DNA from: Pseudomonas sp. W4I3
GTDB taxonomy: Bacteria; Pseudomonadota; Gammaproteobacteria; Pseudomonadales; Pseudomonadaceae
Direction of reading: 5' to 3'
Assembly: GCF_030816195.1 (NCBI RefSeq)
Contig: NZ_JAUSXS010000001.1
Location: 3,991,501-4,055,500 of the forward strand
Length of the DNA: 64,000 bases
Part shown: positions 8,281-16,585 of the stretch, one piece after another
How the letters are laid out: each line of letters starts with the position of its first letter
Position numbering within the stretch: position 1 is the stretch's first letter
Position numbers and translations under genes: made by a program
The notes under the pieces: model-generated
Databases searched by the model: none
What the model saw: only the letters and a program-made list of their open reading frames with translations
What the model was told of the DNA's origin: nothing

Positions 8281-9041
8281 GCCCCCAGCAGGCGACGAAC
8301 GCGCTCGAGGTCTTCCTGGGTGTCGACGCCTGCAGGCGGCGCTTCCAGCGCATCACCCACGTGGATACGCACGCCGTGCCACAGGGCCCGCAGTTGCTCC
8401 AACGACTCGGTGTTTTCCAGCCAGCACGGGCCCCAGCTGACGAAGTCATGCAGGAAACCGGCGCGATAGGCGTAGATGCCGATGTGGCGGCGGTACGGCA
8501 CGCCTTGCGGAAGTACGCCGGGGTTGCTGGCAAAGGCATCCCGTGCCCAGGGCAGCGTCGAACGGCTGAACGTCAGGGCCAGGCCGTTGATATCGCTGAC
8601 GACTTTCACCACGTTCGGGTTGAACAAGGTTTCGCAGTCTTCGATCGGTTCGGCCAGGGTCGCCATGCGTGCTTCGCCATGGGCCGCCAGATTGGCGGCG
8701 ACCTGGTCGATGACGCTTGGCGGGATCAACGGCTCGTCGCCTTGCACGTTCACCACGATGGCCTCGGGCGCAAGGCCCAGTTGCGTCGCCACTTCAGCCA
8801 GGCGATCGGTGCCGGAATTATGGTCTTCGCGGGTCAGCACCGCCTCGGCGCCGAACCCTTTGCAGGCTTCGATGATGCGCGGATCGTCGGTCGCCACCAC
8901 CACGCGTTCAGCACTGCTTTTGCAGGCCTGCTCCCATACCAGCTGGATCATCGGCTTGGCGCCGATCATTTGCAGCGGCTTGCCCGGCAAGCGGGTCGAC
9001 GCATAGCGCGAGGGAATCACCACGGTGAAGGCGGTAGTCAT
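8277..9041 (-). CDS. kdsB: 3-deoxy-manno-octulosonate cytidylyltransferase (CMP-Kdo synthetase)
   Basis: It activates Kdo with CTP to CMP-Kdo for lipopolysaccharide inner-core assembly. The protein has 254 residues. The N-terminal nucleotide-binding segment IPSRYASTRLPGKPL and the VNVQGDEPLI motif are diagnostic. The start overlaps the Trm112-like stop by 4 bp (ATGA). It sits with lpxK in the same operon, which couples Kdo activation to the lipid A 4'-kinase step. Confidence 0.97.
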   Translation of the reverse strand: MTTAFTVVIPSRYASTRLPGKPLQMIGAKPMIQLVWEQACKSSAERVVVATDDPRIIEACKGFGAEAVLTREDHNSGTDRLAEVATQLGLAPEAIVVNVQGDEPLIPPSVIDQVAANLAAHGEARMATLAEPIEDCETLFNPNVVKVVSDINGLALTFSRSTLPWARDAFASNPGVLPQGVPYRRHIGIYAYRAGFLHDFVSWGPCWLENTESLEQLRALWHGVRIHVGDALEAPPAGVDTQEDLERVRRLLGA

Positions 9042-9223
9042 TTATCCAGGCGCTCGTCGGTCGTCAGGGTGCGGGCTTCGCTTTCCAGCATCACCGGGAT
9101 GCCGTCACGAATGGGGTAAGCCAGGCCGGCACCTTTGCTGATCAGCTCGGTTTTGTCGGCGCTGAGCTTGAGCGGGCCTTTGCAGATCGGGCAAGCGAGG
9201 ATGTCGAGCAATTTGGTATCCAT
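9038..9223 (-). CDS. Trm112/YcaR family small protein
   Basis: The protein has 61 residues: MDTKLLDILACPICKGPLKL followed by a short beta-rich tail ending in the YPIRDGIPVML motif. A CPxC knuckle is present, but the second cysteine pair of zinc-binding homologues is not. Trm112-like proteins activate partner methyltransferases in eukaryotes and archaea. The bacterial role is unclear, although the gene is regularly found between lpxK and kdsB. It overlaps kdsB by 4 bp and follows lpxK by 24 bp. Confidence 0.9.
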   Translation of the reverse strand: MDTKLLDILACPICKGPLKLSADKTELISKGAGLAYPIRDGIPVMLESEARTLTTDERLDK

Positions 9224-9247
9224 GGGTATTTCCTGGAGATAAGCGGT

Positions 9248-10258
9248 TCAAGGCAAAAGACGGTTGGGCAGCAGGCGCATCAGCTGCGTGTCGAACCAGG
9301 CGACAAAGGCTGGCGACGGTAGCGCATCCACCGCAAGGTACCACCAGTCGGGCCGGGCGAAGGCGCGGCACTTCACCGCGTCTTTTTCGGTCATGACCAG
9401 CGGCAATGGCGGTGTGAAACTCAACACCTCGGCACTGTAGGGCGCGTGGTCGGCGAACGCATGAGGAATCGGCTGCCAGTGTAGCGTTTCAAGGGTATTG
9501 AAGAAACGTTGCGGATTACCGATACCGGCCACCGCGTGCACCGGTTGGCCTGGCGCAAAGTAGCTGACCGGCTGCCGCTCGCCGCTGTGCAGGTTGACCA
9601 GCGCCGAAGGCTGCAGGCGAAAAGCAAAGCCGTCTTCCCGGTCCGAGGCGGCACCGTTGTAGAGCAGCGCATCGATACTCTGCAGGCGCTCCACCGGCTC
9701 ACGCAAGGGCCCTGCCGGCAGGCAACGGCGATTGCCCAGGCCACGGGCGGCATCGATCAATACCAGTTCGAGATCGCGGGCCAGTCGGTAGTGTTGCAGG
9801 CCGTCGTCGGAAAGGATGAGGTCCAGGGTTTCGCTGGCCAACAGCGCTTGCACCGCCCGGCTGCGATCCGGGTCGATCATCAACGGCACACCGCAGCGCT
9901 GCACGATCAGCAAAGGCTCGTCGCCGGCCACTTCGGCACTGTGGTTGGCCTCGACCCGCCATGGCAACTGTGGCGGCTTGGCGCCATACCCACGGCTGAC
10001 CACGCCTACGCGCAACCCTCTGCGCCGACAGTGCTCGATCATCCAGAGGATCATCGGCGTCTTGCCAGTGCCGCCTACCGTGATATTCCCCACCACCACA
10101 ACGGGCACCGGTGACTGGTAGATAGCGCCCTCACCCGCCAGGAAGCGCGCACGCTTGCGCTGCACCACTCGGCGATACAAAGACTCCAACGGCCGTAACA
10201 GCAGGAGCGCCGGGTGGCCCTCGTACCAGGCCTTGAGCAAGCGATCGGACATGGCCAT
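9248..10258 (-). CDS. lpxK: Tetraacyldisaccharide 4'-kinase
   Basis: It phosphorylates the 4' position of the lipid A disaccharide precursor at the cytoplasmic face of the inner membrane. The protein has 336 residues. The N-terminal amphipathic/hydrophobic stretch is followed by the Walker A segment GNITVGGTGKTP and a downstream SDDGLQHY motif. The start overlaps the exbD stop by one base. An in-frame ATG two codons later is an alternative. Essential gene in the envelope operon. Confidence 0.96.
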   Translation of the reverse strand: MAMSDRLLKAWYEGHPALLLLRPLESLYRRVVQRKRARFLAGEGAIYQSPVPVVVVGNITVGGTGKTPMILWMIEHCRRRGLRVGVVSRGYGAKPPQLPWRVEANHSAEVAGDEPLLIVQRCGVPLMIDPDRSRAVQALLASETLDLILSDDGLQHYRLARDLELVLIDAARGLGNRRCLPAGPLREPVERLQSIDALLYNGAASDREDGFAFRLQPSALVNLHSGERQPVSYFAPGQPVHAVAGIGNPQRFFNTLETLHWQPIPHAFADHAPYSAEVLSFTPPLPLVMTEKDAVKCRAFARPDWWYLAVDALPSPAFVAWFDTQLMRLLPNRLLP

Positions 10259-10686
10259 CAGGGTGGGCTCGCCGCCTCGACAGTGGTCATGCGCAGATGG
10301 CTGAAACCGAGCTTGCCGGCAGCGTCCATCGCGATGATCACAGCCTGATGCTGGGTCTTGCCGTCGGCACTGATCGACAGTGGCATGCTGGTGTCGCCGC
10401 CGGACTCCTTCTGCAGGGCCTCCATCAGGCTGGCCAGGTCGTTTTTCTCCAGCAACTGGTTATTCACCGAAAACACCCCATCGGCGCTGATGGCGATGTC
10501 CAATTGCTTGACCTGCTGGTCTTCAGCAGGCGAGCCGCTCACGGCTTCGGGCAAGTCGACGCGCAGCTGGGTTTCGCGGGTGAAGGTGGTGGTGACGACA
10601 AAGAACAGCAGCAGGATAAACACCACGTCAATCAGTGACGCGAGGTTGATATCGACATTTTCCCGTTGCTTGCGGCGAAATTTCAC
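10258..10686 (-). CDS. exbD: ExbD/TolR family biopolymer transport protein
   Basis: The protein has 142 residues: one N-terminal membrane segment (INLASLIDVVFILLLFFVV) with the functional Asp of the proton path, then a periplasmic domain. It partners with the upstream ExbB/TolQ homologue to harness proton motive force for outer-membrane processes. It overlaps exbB by 4 bp. The copy beside lpxK is the conserved extra ExbBD of pseudomonads rather than the TonB1-linked or Tol-Pal copy; that assignment relies on remembered gene order. Confidence 0.9.
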   Translation of the reverse strand: MKFRRKQRENVDINLASLIDVVFILLLFFVVTTTFTRETQLRVDLPEAVSGSPAEDQQVKQLDIAISADGVFSVNNQLLEKNDLASLMEALQKESGGDTSMPLSISADGKTQHQAVIIAMDAAGKLGFSHLRMTTVEAASPP

Positions 10687-11318
10687 GCTTTGCCCTCGAC
10701 CAGGTCCACATCACGGTCGCCCTGCACCACTTCCACCAGCTTGATGGCTTCCTGTTCCATGCCGACCACCAGTTCATCGATGCGCCGTTGCAGGAACCGG
10801 TGGAAGAACACCGAAGGGATACCTACCATCAGGCCCGCAGCGGTGGTGATCAGTGCCTTGGAAATACCACCGGCCAGCACGGCGGCGTTGGTGGTCATGC
10901 CCGAGCCCATGAACGAGCTGAAGATGTCGATCATGCCCAGCACCGTGCCCAGCAAACCGAGCAGCGGCGCCATCGCGGCAATGGTGCCGAGGGCGTTGAT
11001 GTAGCGCTCCAACTCATGGATCACCCGTGCAGCGGCTTCCTCGATGCACTCTTTCATGATCTCGCGACCATGCTTGGAGTTGGCAAGGCCCGCGGCGAGG
11101 ATTTCACCCAGCGGCGAATTGGCGCGCAGCTCCTTGAGCTTTTGCTTGTCGAGCTGCTTGTTCTTGATCCAGCCCCACACTTGACCCAGCAAGTGCTCGG
11201 GGGTAACGCGACTGGCGCGCAGGGTCCACAGGCGTTCGGCGACGATGCCGAGTGCGGCAATGGAACTCATGATGATCGGCAACATCATCCAGCCGCCGGA
11301 TTTGACCAATTCCCACAC
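10683..11318 (-). CDS. exbB: ExbB/TolQ family proton channel protein (GTG start)
   Basis: The protein has 211 residues with three membrane segments: one near the N-terminus and two flanking the LLGTVLGMIDIF / KALITTAAGLMVGIPSVFF region, which matches the MotA/TolQ/ExbB channel domain. The frame is open upstream to 11474, but the expected N-terminus (WELVKSGGWMMLPI) begins at a GTG at 11318, preceded by GAGGGGG about eight bases upstream, so this start is preferred. Together with ExbD it energises a TonB-like or Tol-like system. A 109-bp gap separates it from comEC. Confidence 0.9.
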   Translation of the reverse strand: MWELVKSGGWMMLPIIMSSIAALGIVAERLWTLRASRVTPEHLLGQVWGWIKNKQLDKQKLKELRANSPLGEILAAGLANSKHGREIMKECIEEAAARVIHELERYINALGTIAAMAPLLGLLGTVLGMIDIFSSFMGSGMTTNAAVLAGGISKALITTAAGLMVGIPSVFFHRFLQRRIDELVVGMEQEAIKLVEVVQGDRDVDLVEGKA

Positions 11319-11427
11319 AGTGAATGCCCCCTCGAAAAAGTGCGCCACTTTACCATATAGGTTCGGCAGCGGGGTTCGTCGGCCGCAGACCGGACTGTCG
11401 CGGCGCGCCGTGTTTGGTAACGCCGGA

Positions 11428-13653
11428 TTACGGTAACGGTTCGCGCCAGAACCGGCGTTGACTGCGCGCAACAACGGCGGGTTCGAACGCCCCTAACTGA
11501 ACACGCACAGCACCTTGTTCGGCGCTGTCATGTATCCGGCTGCCCAGGGCCTGATAGCGCTCCAGCACTTGCGAATGGGGATGACCGAAGGCGTTGCCCC
11601 GGCCTCTGGAAATCAGTACTGACTTAGGCGCAAGCCGCTGAACAAAGGGTTTGGATGACGAGCTGCGGCTACCATGGTGGGGCGCTTGCAGCCAATCGGT
11701 TGGCACCGCCAATGACGTATCCAACAATGCGCGCTCTGCTGCACGGTCGATATCGCCCGTGAGCAGCAGCCGTTCGCCGCCCGCCACCACCTGCAACACA
11801 CAGGATTTGGAATTACCACTGATGGCATCAACCCACTGCCATAAGACGAACGACACGCCATCCCACTCCCACCGCTCACCGCTGATACAAGGCTCAGTCT
11901 TCAGAAAAGCCGGCAACCCCTCGGTTTCGCCGCCGACCACACGCGTGATGGGCACCCCACGGGCGATAGCTGCCGCGCCACCGGCATGATCCGCATCGGC
12001 ATGGCTCAGCAGCATCATGTCCAGCCGCTCTATGCCGAACTTTTTCAACGACGGCAAGACCACGCGCGCGCCCAGATCCACCGACCCCGAACGAGGCCCG
12101 GCGTCGTAAAGCAGGGCATGATTGCGGGTGCGCAGGATCAATGCCTGCCCCTGGCCGACATCCAGCTGCACCACGGTCATCTGCCCATGGGGTATCGGTT
12201 CCCTGGGTGGAAATACCGCCAGCAACAGCATGGGCCAGCCCAGCAAACGAAACGGCACGCCCTTGGGCAGCAGCAAGAGCACCGCGCCCGCCAGACTGAC
12301 CAGCCAACAAGCCAGCGGCACTTCGGCCGGAGTCCAGGCCGGCAAGTGCCCGCCCAGCAGCGCCAGGACCTTGAACCAGGCCTCCAGCGCTCCGCCGGCC
12401 AACCAAATCAAGCCGTCACCGACCACCGGCACCCACAGCAGCGCCGCGCCCAGCAGCGCCAACGGCAGTACCACCAGGCTGATCCACGGCACGGCGAACA
12501 AGTTGGCCACTGGCGCGGTAAGGCTGATGGGTAGCCCCAGCACCAGCAACAATGGAAACAGGCCTATGGCTATCAGCCACTGCGGACGCGTCCATGCCTG
12601 CCAGACGCTCCATGGCCCCAACCGTCCGCCGAACGTGAGGAGCAGGATCGCAACCGCCGCAAACGACAACCAGAACCCCGGCTGCAGACTGGCCAGCGGC
12701 TCAAGCAGCAGTACGCCGTTGAACGCCAGCAACAACGGCCACCAGGCGCCCAGATGCTGAAAGCGCAGCCGCCATAGCAACACCAGACCAACCATCACGC
12801 AGGCCCGCTGCACGGGCACGCCGAAACCCGCCAGCAGGCCATAACTCAAGGCGGCTACGAAAGCCATGCCACACGCCCAAGGCAGCCATGGCAGGGTTTG
12901 CGGCCAACAGCCATAACGCGCCAACCCAGCCACCAGCCCATAGATCAGCCCGGCCAGCAAGCCGATGTGTTGGCCGGAAATGACCAACAGGTGCACGGTG
13001 CCGGTGTCTTGCAGCACCTGCCACTCCTGTGCCCCCAGCCCCGAGCCATCCCCCAGCACCAGCGCCGCCACTGCGGCTTCACGGCCGTGCGCATCGGTAG
13101 CCAGCAGGCGTTGGCGCAGGCCGTCGCGCCAGGCGTTGCGGGCCGGTGCGAGGCGTTCACCGTCTTTCACCGAGCCCGTGGCACCCATGCGCTGCGCCAG
13201 CAGCCAGGCCTCGTAGTCGAAACCGTGGAAATTGAGCAGGCCGGACGGCCTTTTGAGGGTGACAGCCAGGCGCCAGCGTTCCCCACTGCGCACCGCCGGC
13301 CCGCCGTGCCAGGACACACGGATGCGCTTGGGTAGCCTGGCCTTGCGCGACCGACTGTCGGCCAGTTCAAAGCGTACGCCCGTGTCCGTCTGCTGGGGCA
13401 GACCGACCACCCGCGCCTCCAACCAGCGCGTCTCGCCGTCCAGCGCCGGTCGCAATCGATCATCCAGTGCCCACTGCGCGCTGATGCAGGCCCAACTCAA
13501 ACCCAGCAGGAAAAACGCCAGCGGGTAGGTACGAAACGGCAATAACATCAATGCCAACACGAGCATGGCCAACAGCCATCCGGTGGGCGGCAATGCCGGT
13601 AGAAAACGCAGGGTCAGCAATCCCAGCGCAAGCGCGAACATCCCTGTTCTCAT
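11428..13653 (-). CDS. comEC: DNA internalisation competence protein ComEC/Rec2
   Basis: ComEC is the inner-membrane channel for single-stranded DNA uptake. The protein has 741 residues: an N-terminal membrane and soluble domain (DUF4131-like), the Competence domain with HLLVISGQHIGLL, a run of hydrophobic segments to about residue 500, and a C-terminal metallo-beta-lactamase domain with SHADADH, LLTGDID and PHHGSR. All three modules and metal ligands are present, so it looks intact. It is the first gene of the minus-strand envelope cluster, 109 bp upstream of exbB. Confidence 0.95.
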   Translation of the reverse strand: MRTGMFALALGLLTLRFLPALPPTGWLLAMLVLALMLLPFRTYPLAFFLLGLSWACISAQWALDDRLRPALDGETRWLEARVVGLPQQTDTGVRFELADSRSRKARLPKRIRVSWHGGPAVRSGERWRLAVTLKRPSGLLNFHGFDYEAWLLAQRMGATGSVKDGERLAPARNAWRDGLRQRLLATDAHGREAAVAALVLGDGSGLGAQEWQVLQDTGTVHLLVISGQHIGLLAGLIYGLVAGLARYGCWPQTLPWLPWACGMAFVAALSYGLLAGFGVPVQRACVMVGLVLLWRLRFQHLGAWWPLLLAFNGVLLLEPLASLQPGFWLSFAAVAILLLTFGGRLGPWSVWQAWTRPQWLIAIGLFPLLLVLGLPISLTAPVANLFAVPWISLVVLPLALLGAALLWVPVVGDGLIWLAGGALEAWFKVLALLGGHLPAWTPAEVPLACWLVSLAGAVLLLLPKGVPFRLLGWPMLLLAVFPPREPIPHGQMTVVQLDVGQGQALILRTRNHALLYDAGPRSGSVDLGARVVLPSLKKFGIERLDMMLLSHADADHAGGAAAIARGVPITRVVGGETEGLPAFLKTEPCISGERWEWDGVSFVLWQWVDAISGNSKSCVLQVVAGGERLLLTGDIDRAAERALLDTSLAVPTDWLQAPHHGSRSSSSKPFVQRLAPKSVLISRGRGNAFGHPHSQVLERYQALGSRIHDSAEQGAVRVQLGAFEPAVVARSQRRFWREPLP

Positions 13654-13789
13654 GGAGCATTCCTTTCAGTGATCCATTGAGTCTTAGTCGCGGGTTCCCG
13701 GCGGCGCCTTTGATGTTTTGTCACAAAGTCTGAATTTTCTGTTTATAGAATGCGCGCATACTTGCCCCTCGAACTGACCTGGACCCCTT

Positions 13790-14305
13790 ATGCCCCGGCG
13801 CTTATTCAAACGGTACATGCCCGACCCCAGCAGTATCAGGGAACATAAGTCATTACAGTTTCTTGGCACCCTGCTGCATGACCCGAACCTCTGGCACCTC
13901 AACCGACACTCGGTGGCCCGCGCCATGGCCGTGGGTTTGTTTGCCGCGTTTATCCCCATTCCCTTGCAAATGTTGCTCGCTGCGGTCCTGGCGATCGTGG
14001 TGCGCGGCAACATGCCGATTGCCGTCAGCCTGGTCTGGCTGACCAACCCGATCACGATGCCGGTGGTGTTTTTCTGCACCTATATGACCGGTGCCTGGTT
14101 GATGAATGTGCCGCCCCGCAGCCTGCCCGACAACCTCACCTGGGAATGGATCAGTGGCGAGTTGAGCACGATGTGGCAGCCGTTCCTGCTGGGCTCGGTG
14201 GTATGTGGATTGGTGCTGGGCGCATTGGCCTATTGCCTGACCATGGGATATTGGCGTTGGTGGGTCGCGCACCAGTGGAAGAAACGCAAACTGCGCCGGC
14301 GCTGA
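13790..14305 (+). CDS. DUF2062 domain-containing membrane protein
   Basis: The protein has 171 residues. The N-terminus is basic (MPRRLFKRYMP). Three or four hydrophobic segments follow, including the conserved AVGLFAAFIPIPLQM and NPITMPVVFF stretches of DUF2062. Function is unknown; the domain occurs in inner-membrane proteins. It is divergent from comEC (136 bp apart) and convergent with the sensor kinase gene, with only 3 bp between stops and no visible terminator. Confidence 0.88.
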   Translation: MPRRLFKRYMPDPSSIREHKSLQFLGTLLHDPNLWHLNRHSVARAMAVGLFAAFIPIPLQMLLAAVLAIVVRGNMPIAVSLVWLTNPITMPVVFFCTYMTGAWLMNVPPRSLPDNLTWEWISGELSTMWQPFLLGSVVCGLVLGALAYCLTMGYWRWWVAHQWKKRKLRRR

Positions 14306-14308
14306 TGG

Positions 14309-15667
14309 CTAACGGGCAGGCAACCGCAGATGCACGCGCAGGCCCTGCCCGCTATTCTCTGCCCATAGACCACCGCCCTGACGCTGGACAGCGTTGCGCG
14401 CAATACTCAAGCCCAGGCCGAAGCCGCCATCACCGGGTCGTGAACCGTCCAACCGGATGAAGGGCGCGAAGATCCGTTCCAGGTCGGCCTCATCAATGCC
14501 TCCCCCCTGATCCTCCAGCCAGACATGCCAGTGATCGCCCTCGCGCGCGCCGTCCAACGTCACCCTTCCCTGATCCGGAGAATGGCGTATCGCGTTGCGC
14601 AGAATATTTTCCAGGGCCTGGGCGAGTGCATTGAGATTACCGCGTACCCAGCACTCGGTCGGCAATAAGCAGGGCAAGCGCGAGGCCGGCCAATCGCTTT
14701 CAAAACACGCGTTTTCGCGCAGCATGTCCCACAACGCCGGCAGTTGAATGGCCTCCTGGGGCAACGGCGCCCTGTCGCTGTCCAGCCAAGCCAGCTGTAG
14801 GCTGTCTTCCACCAGGCGCTGCATGGAGTCGATTTCGCGGCTCAGGCGTTCACGCAAACGCGCCAGATCCTGTTCGCTGTCACACGCCACCCGCAGGCGG
14901 CTCAAGGGCGTGCGCAACTCATGGGACATGTCCCGCAGCAGTTGTTGTTGCAACTGCACGGTGCCCTGCAAGCGTTCGGACATGTGGTCAAAGGCACGTC
15001 CCAGTTCACCCAATTCATCCTGGCGACTGGTCGCGTCGCGGGACATCCGCGTATTCAATTGATCGGCACGCCACGCATTGGCCTGCTCGCGCAACTGATT
15101 GAGGGGCATGATCAGCAGTCGATACAGGCCGATACACAGCAATAAGGTAAATAGCCCGGGAATCACGCCGTTGGTGATAACCCGCCAGAACAGTTGATAA
15201 CGCCCCGGCATGAAGCGCTTGGGCAACTCGATCACCAGTGAACCCGCATCGGGGTCTACGGGAAAGGCGATCTTCAACCAGGGCAGGCCTTTGGTATGGC
15301 GGCTCACCGGCCAATCCAAACCGCGCAGAAAAGTCAGCCGCTGGCTTTCCTTGTCGCTCAACGGTGCGCTGCCAAGGGATTGCAGGTCATTGCCGATCAC
15401 ACCCAGCCACGTGGTTTCACGGTCGGCCATGTGCTCAAGCCAGGCATCCACCCCGGCGCTGCCCTGAGTGCTCCAGGCCAGCTCGGCCCCCGCCGCATAG
15501 CCGCGAAGCGTATCGCGGGCCTCTTCGGAGAGGTAGGCACTTTGCTGCTCCATGTACCGACCCCAGGACCAACTGAGCCAGATCATCAGCAAACAAAAGG
15601 CGATCAGCAGGCACGCCAGCTTCCAGAACAGCGAGTGCCGGCCCGGCAACCGCTCAGAGCCCTTCAT
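14309..15667 (-). CDS. Two-component sensor histidine kinase
   Basis: The protein has 452 residues: a membrane segment at about 15-35, a periplasmic sensor region to about 160, a second membrane segment at about 165-188, HAMP, HisKA with RDMSHELRTPLSRL (His249), an N-box (NILRNAIRHS) and G-boxes (GGFGLGLSIA near the C-terminus). It overlaps the response regulator gene by 14 bp. In P. aeruginosa the pair next to gacS is, from memory, pirRS (siderophore receptor control). No TonB receptor gene is present here, so that identity is only suggested. Confidence 0.93.
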   Translation of the reverse strand: MKGSERLPGRHSLFWKLACLLIAFCLLMIWLSWSWGRYMEQQSAYLSEEARDTLRGYAAGAELAWSTQGSAGVDAWLEHMADRETTWLGVIGNDLQSLGSAPLSDKESQRLTFLRGLDWPVSRHTKGLPWLKIAFPVDPDAGSLVIELPKRFMPGRYQLFWRVITNGVIPGLFTLLLCIGLYRLLIMPLNQLREQANAWRADQLNTRMSRDATSRQDELGELGRAFDHMSERLQGTVQLQQQLLRDMSHELRTPLSRLRVACDSEQDLARLRERLSREIDSMQRLVEDSLQLAWLDSDRAPLPQEAIQLPALWDMLRENACFESDWPASRLPCLLPTECWVRGNLNALAQALENILRNAIRHSPDQGRVTLDGAREGDHWHVWLEDQGGGIDEADLERIFAPFIRLDGSRPGDGGFGLGLSIARNAVQRQGGGLWAENSGQGLRVHLRLPAR

Positions 15668-16394
15668 CGTGACCGCTCAGCACATAGCCCTTGCCCCATA
15701 CCGTGCGCACCTCGCGCTCGGTGTAGCCGACGGCCTTGAGTTTGCGGCGAATCTGGCTCACGTGCATGTCCAGACTGCGATCGTGTGGGGCATAACCACG
15801 CTGCAGCACGTGCTGATAAAGGAAGGCTTTGCTGAGCACTTCTTCAGCATTGCGGTTCAAGGTTTCCAGTAGACGGTATTCACTGCGCGTCAGGCCGGCC
15901 CAGTTCGCCTGGTAGACGACATCGCATCGCTCATCGTCAAAATCCAGGACATGCGCATCATCGCGCAAGGGCGCAAGGCTTGGCTGGGGGCGGCGATCCA
16001 GGGCCACCCGGCGCAGAATGGCTTCGATGCGCACGCGCAGCTCAATCATGCTGAACGGCTTGGGCAGATAATCGTCCGCGCCCAAGCGAAAGCCGCTGAT
16101 ACGGTCGGCTTCGGCGCCCAGGGCCGACATCAGGATCACGGGCATGGCATGGCTCTGGCGCAAGTGCGTAAGGATCGACAGCCCGTCCAGCCCTGGCAGC
16201 AGAACGTCCATCAGCACCAGGTCGAACGCCCGGTCGCGGGCCAGTTGCAGGCCTTGCTGGCCATTCTGGCACCAGGTGACCTCAAAGCCACAGCGGCCCA
16301 GGTGCTCATGGACGTAGGCACCCAGCACGGGGTCATCTTCGATGGTCAGGATACTGGGTAGGCCAACGGCTGCGGGATTCATTAGCGTCTGCAA
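15654..16394 (-). CDS. OmpR/PhoB-family response regulator
   Basis: The protein has 246 residues. The receiver domain has an acidic pair (EDD at about 19-21), phospho-acceptor Asp63 in VLMDVLLPG and Lys in the YLPKPF motif. The winged-helix domain contains LTRSEYRLLETL and the RSLDMHVSQIRRKL recognition region. It is translated just upstream of its cognate kinase, which it overlaps. An ATG four codons later is an alternative start. It is divergent from gacS with about 190 bp between. Possible PirR orthologue by gene order only. Confidence 0.93.
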   Translation of the reverse strand: MQTLMNPAAVGLPSILTIEDDPVLGAYVHEHLGRCGFEVTWCQNGQQGLQLARDRAFDLVLMDVLLPGLDGLSILTHLRQSHAMPVILMSALGAEADRISGFRLGADDYLPKPFSMIELRVRIEAILRRVALDRRPQPSLAPLRDDAHVLDFDDERCDVVYQANWAGLTRSEYRLLETLNRNAEEVLSKAFLYQHVLQRGYAPHDRSLDMHVSQIRRKLKAVGYTEREVRTVWGKGYVLSGHDEGL

Positions 16395-16585
16395 GTCATT
16401 CTCAATGACTGATTATTCAAGATTAAGTGTTACAGGCAATCGCCGGTCGCCGCCGAATGGCCCGAAGATTGCGACGTGTCATTAATTTACGAGATTCCTG
16501 CCGGCGCAAATGGCTACACTGCGCAGGTGGCGCGGGCCGGATGCCGGCGTGGTGATTGATATCAATGTGGTAGCAGGAGAGTGGC

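Noticed and set aside
16555..16566. ATTGATATCAAT as an Anr/Fnr site upstream of gacS
   Set aside because: Anr/Fnr sites have four bases between the TTGAT and ATCAA halves; here the halves are adjacent.
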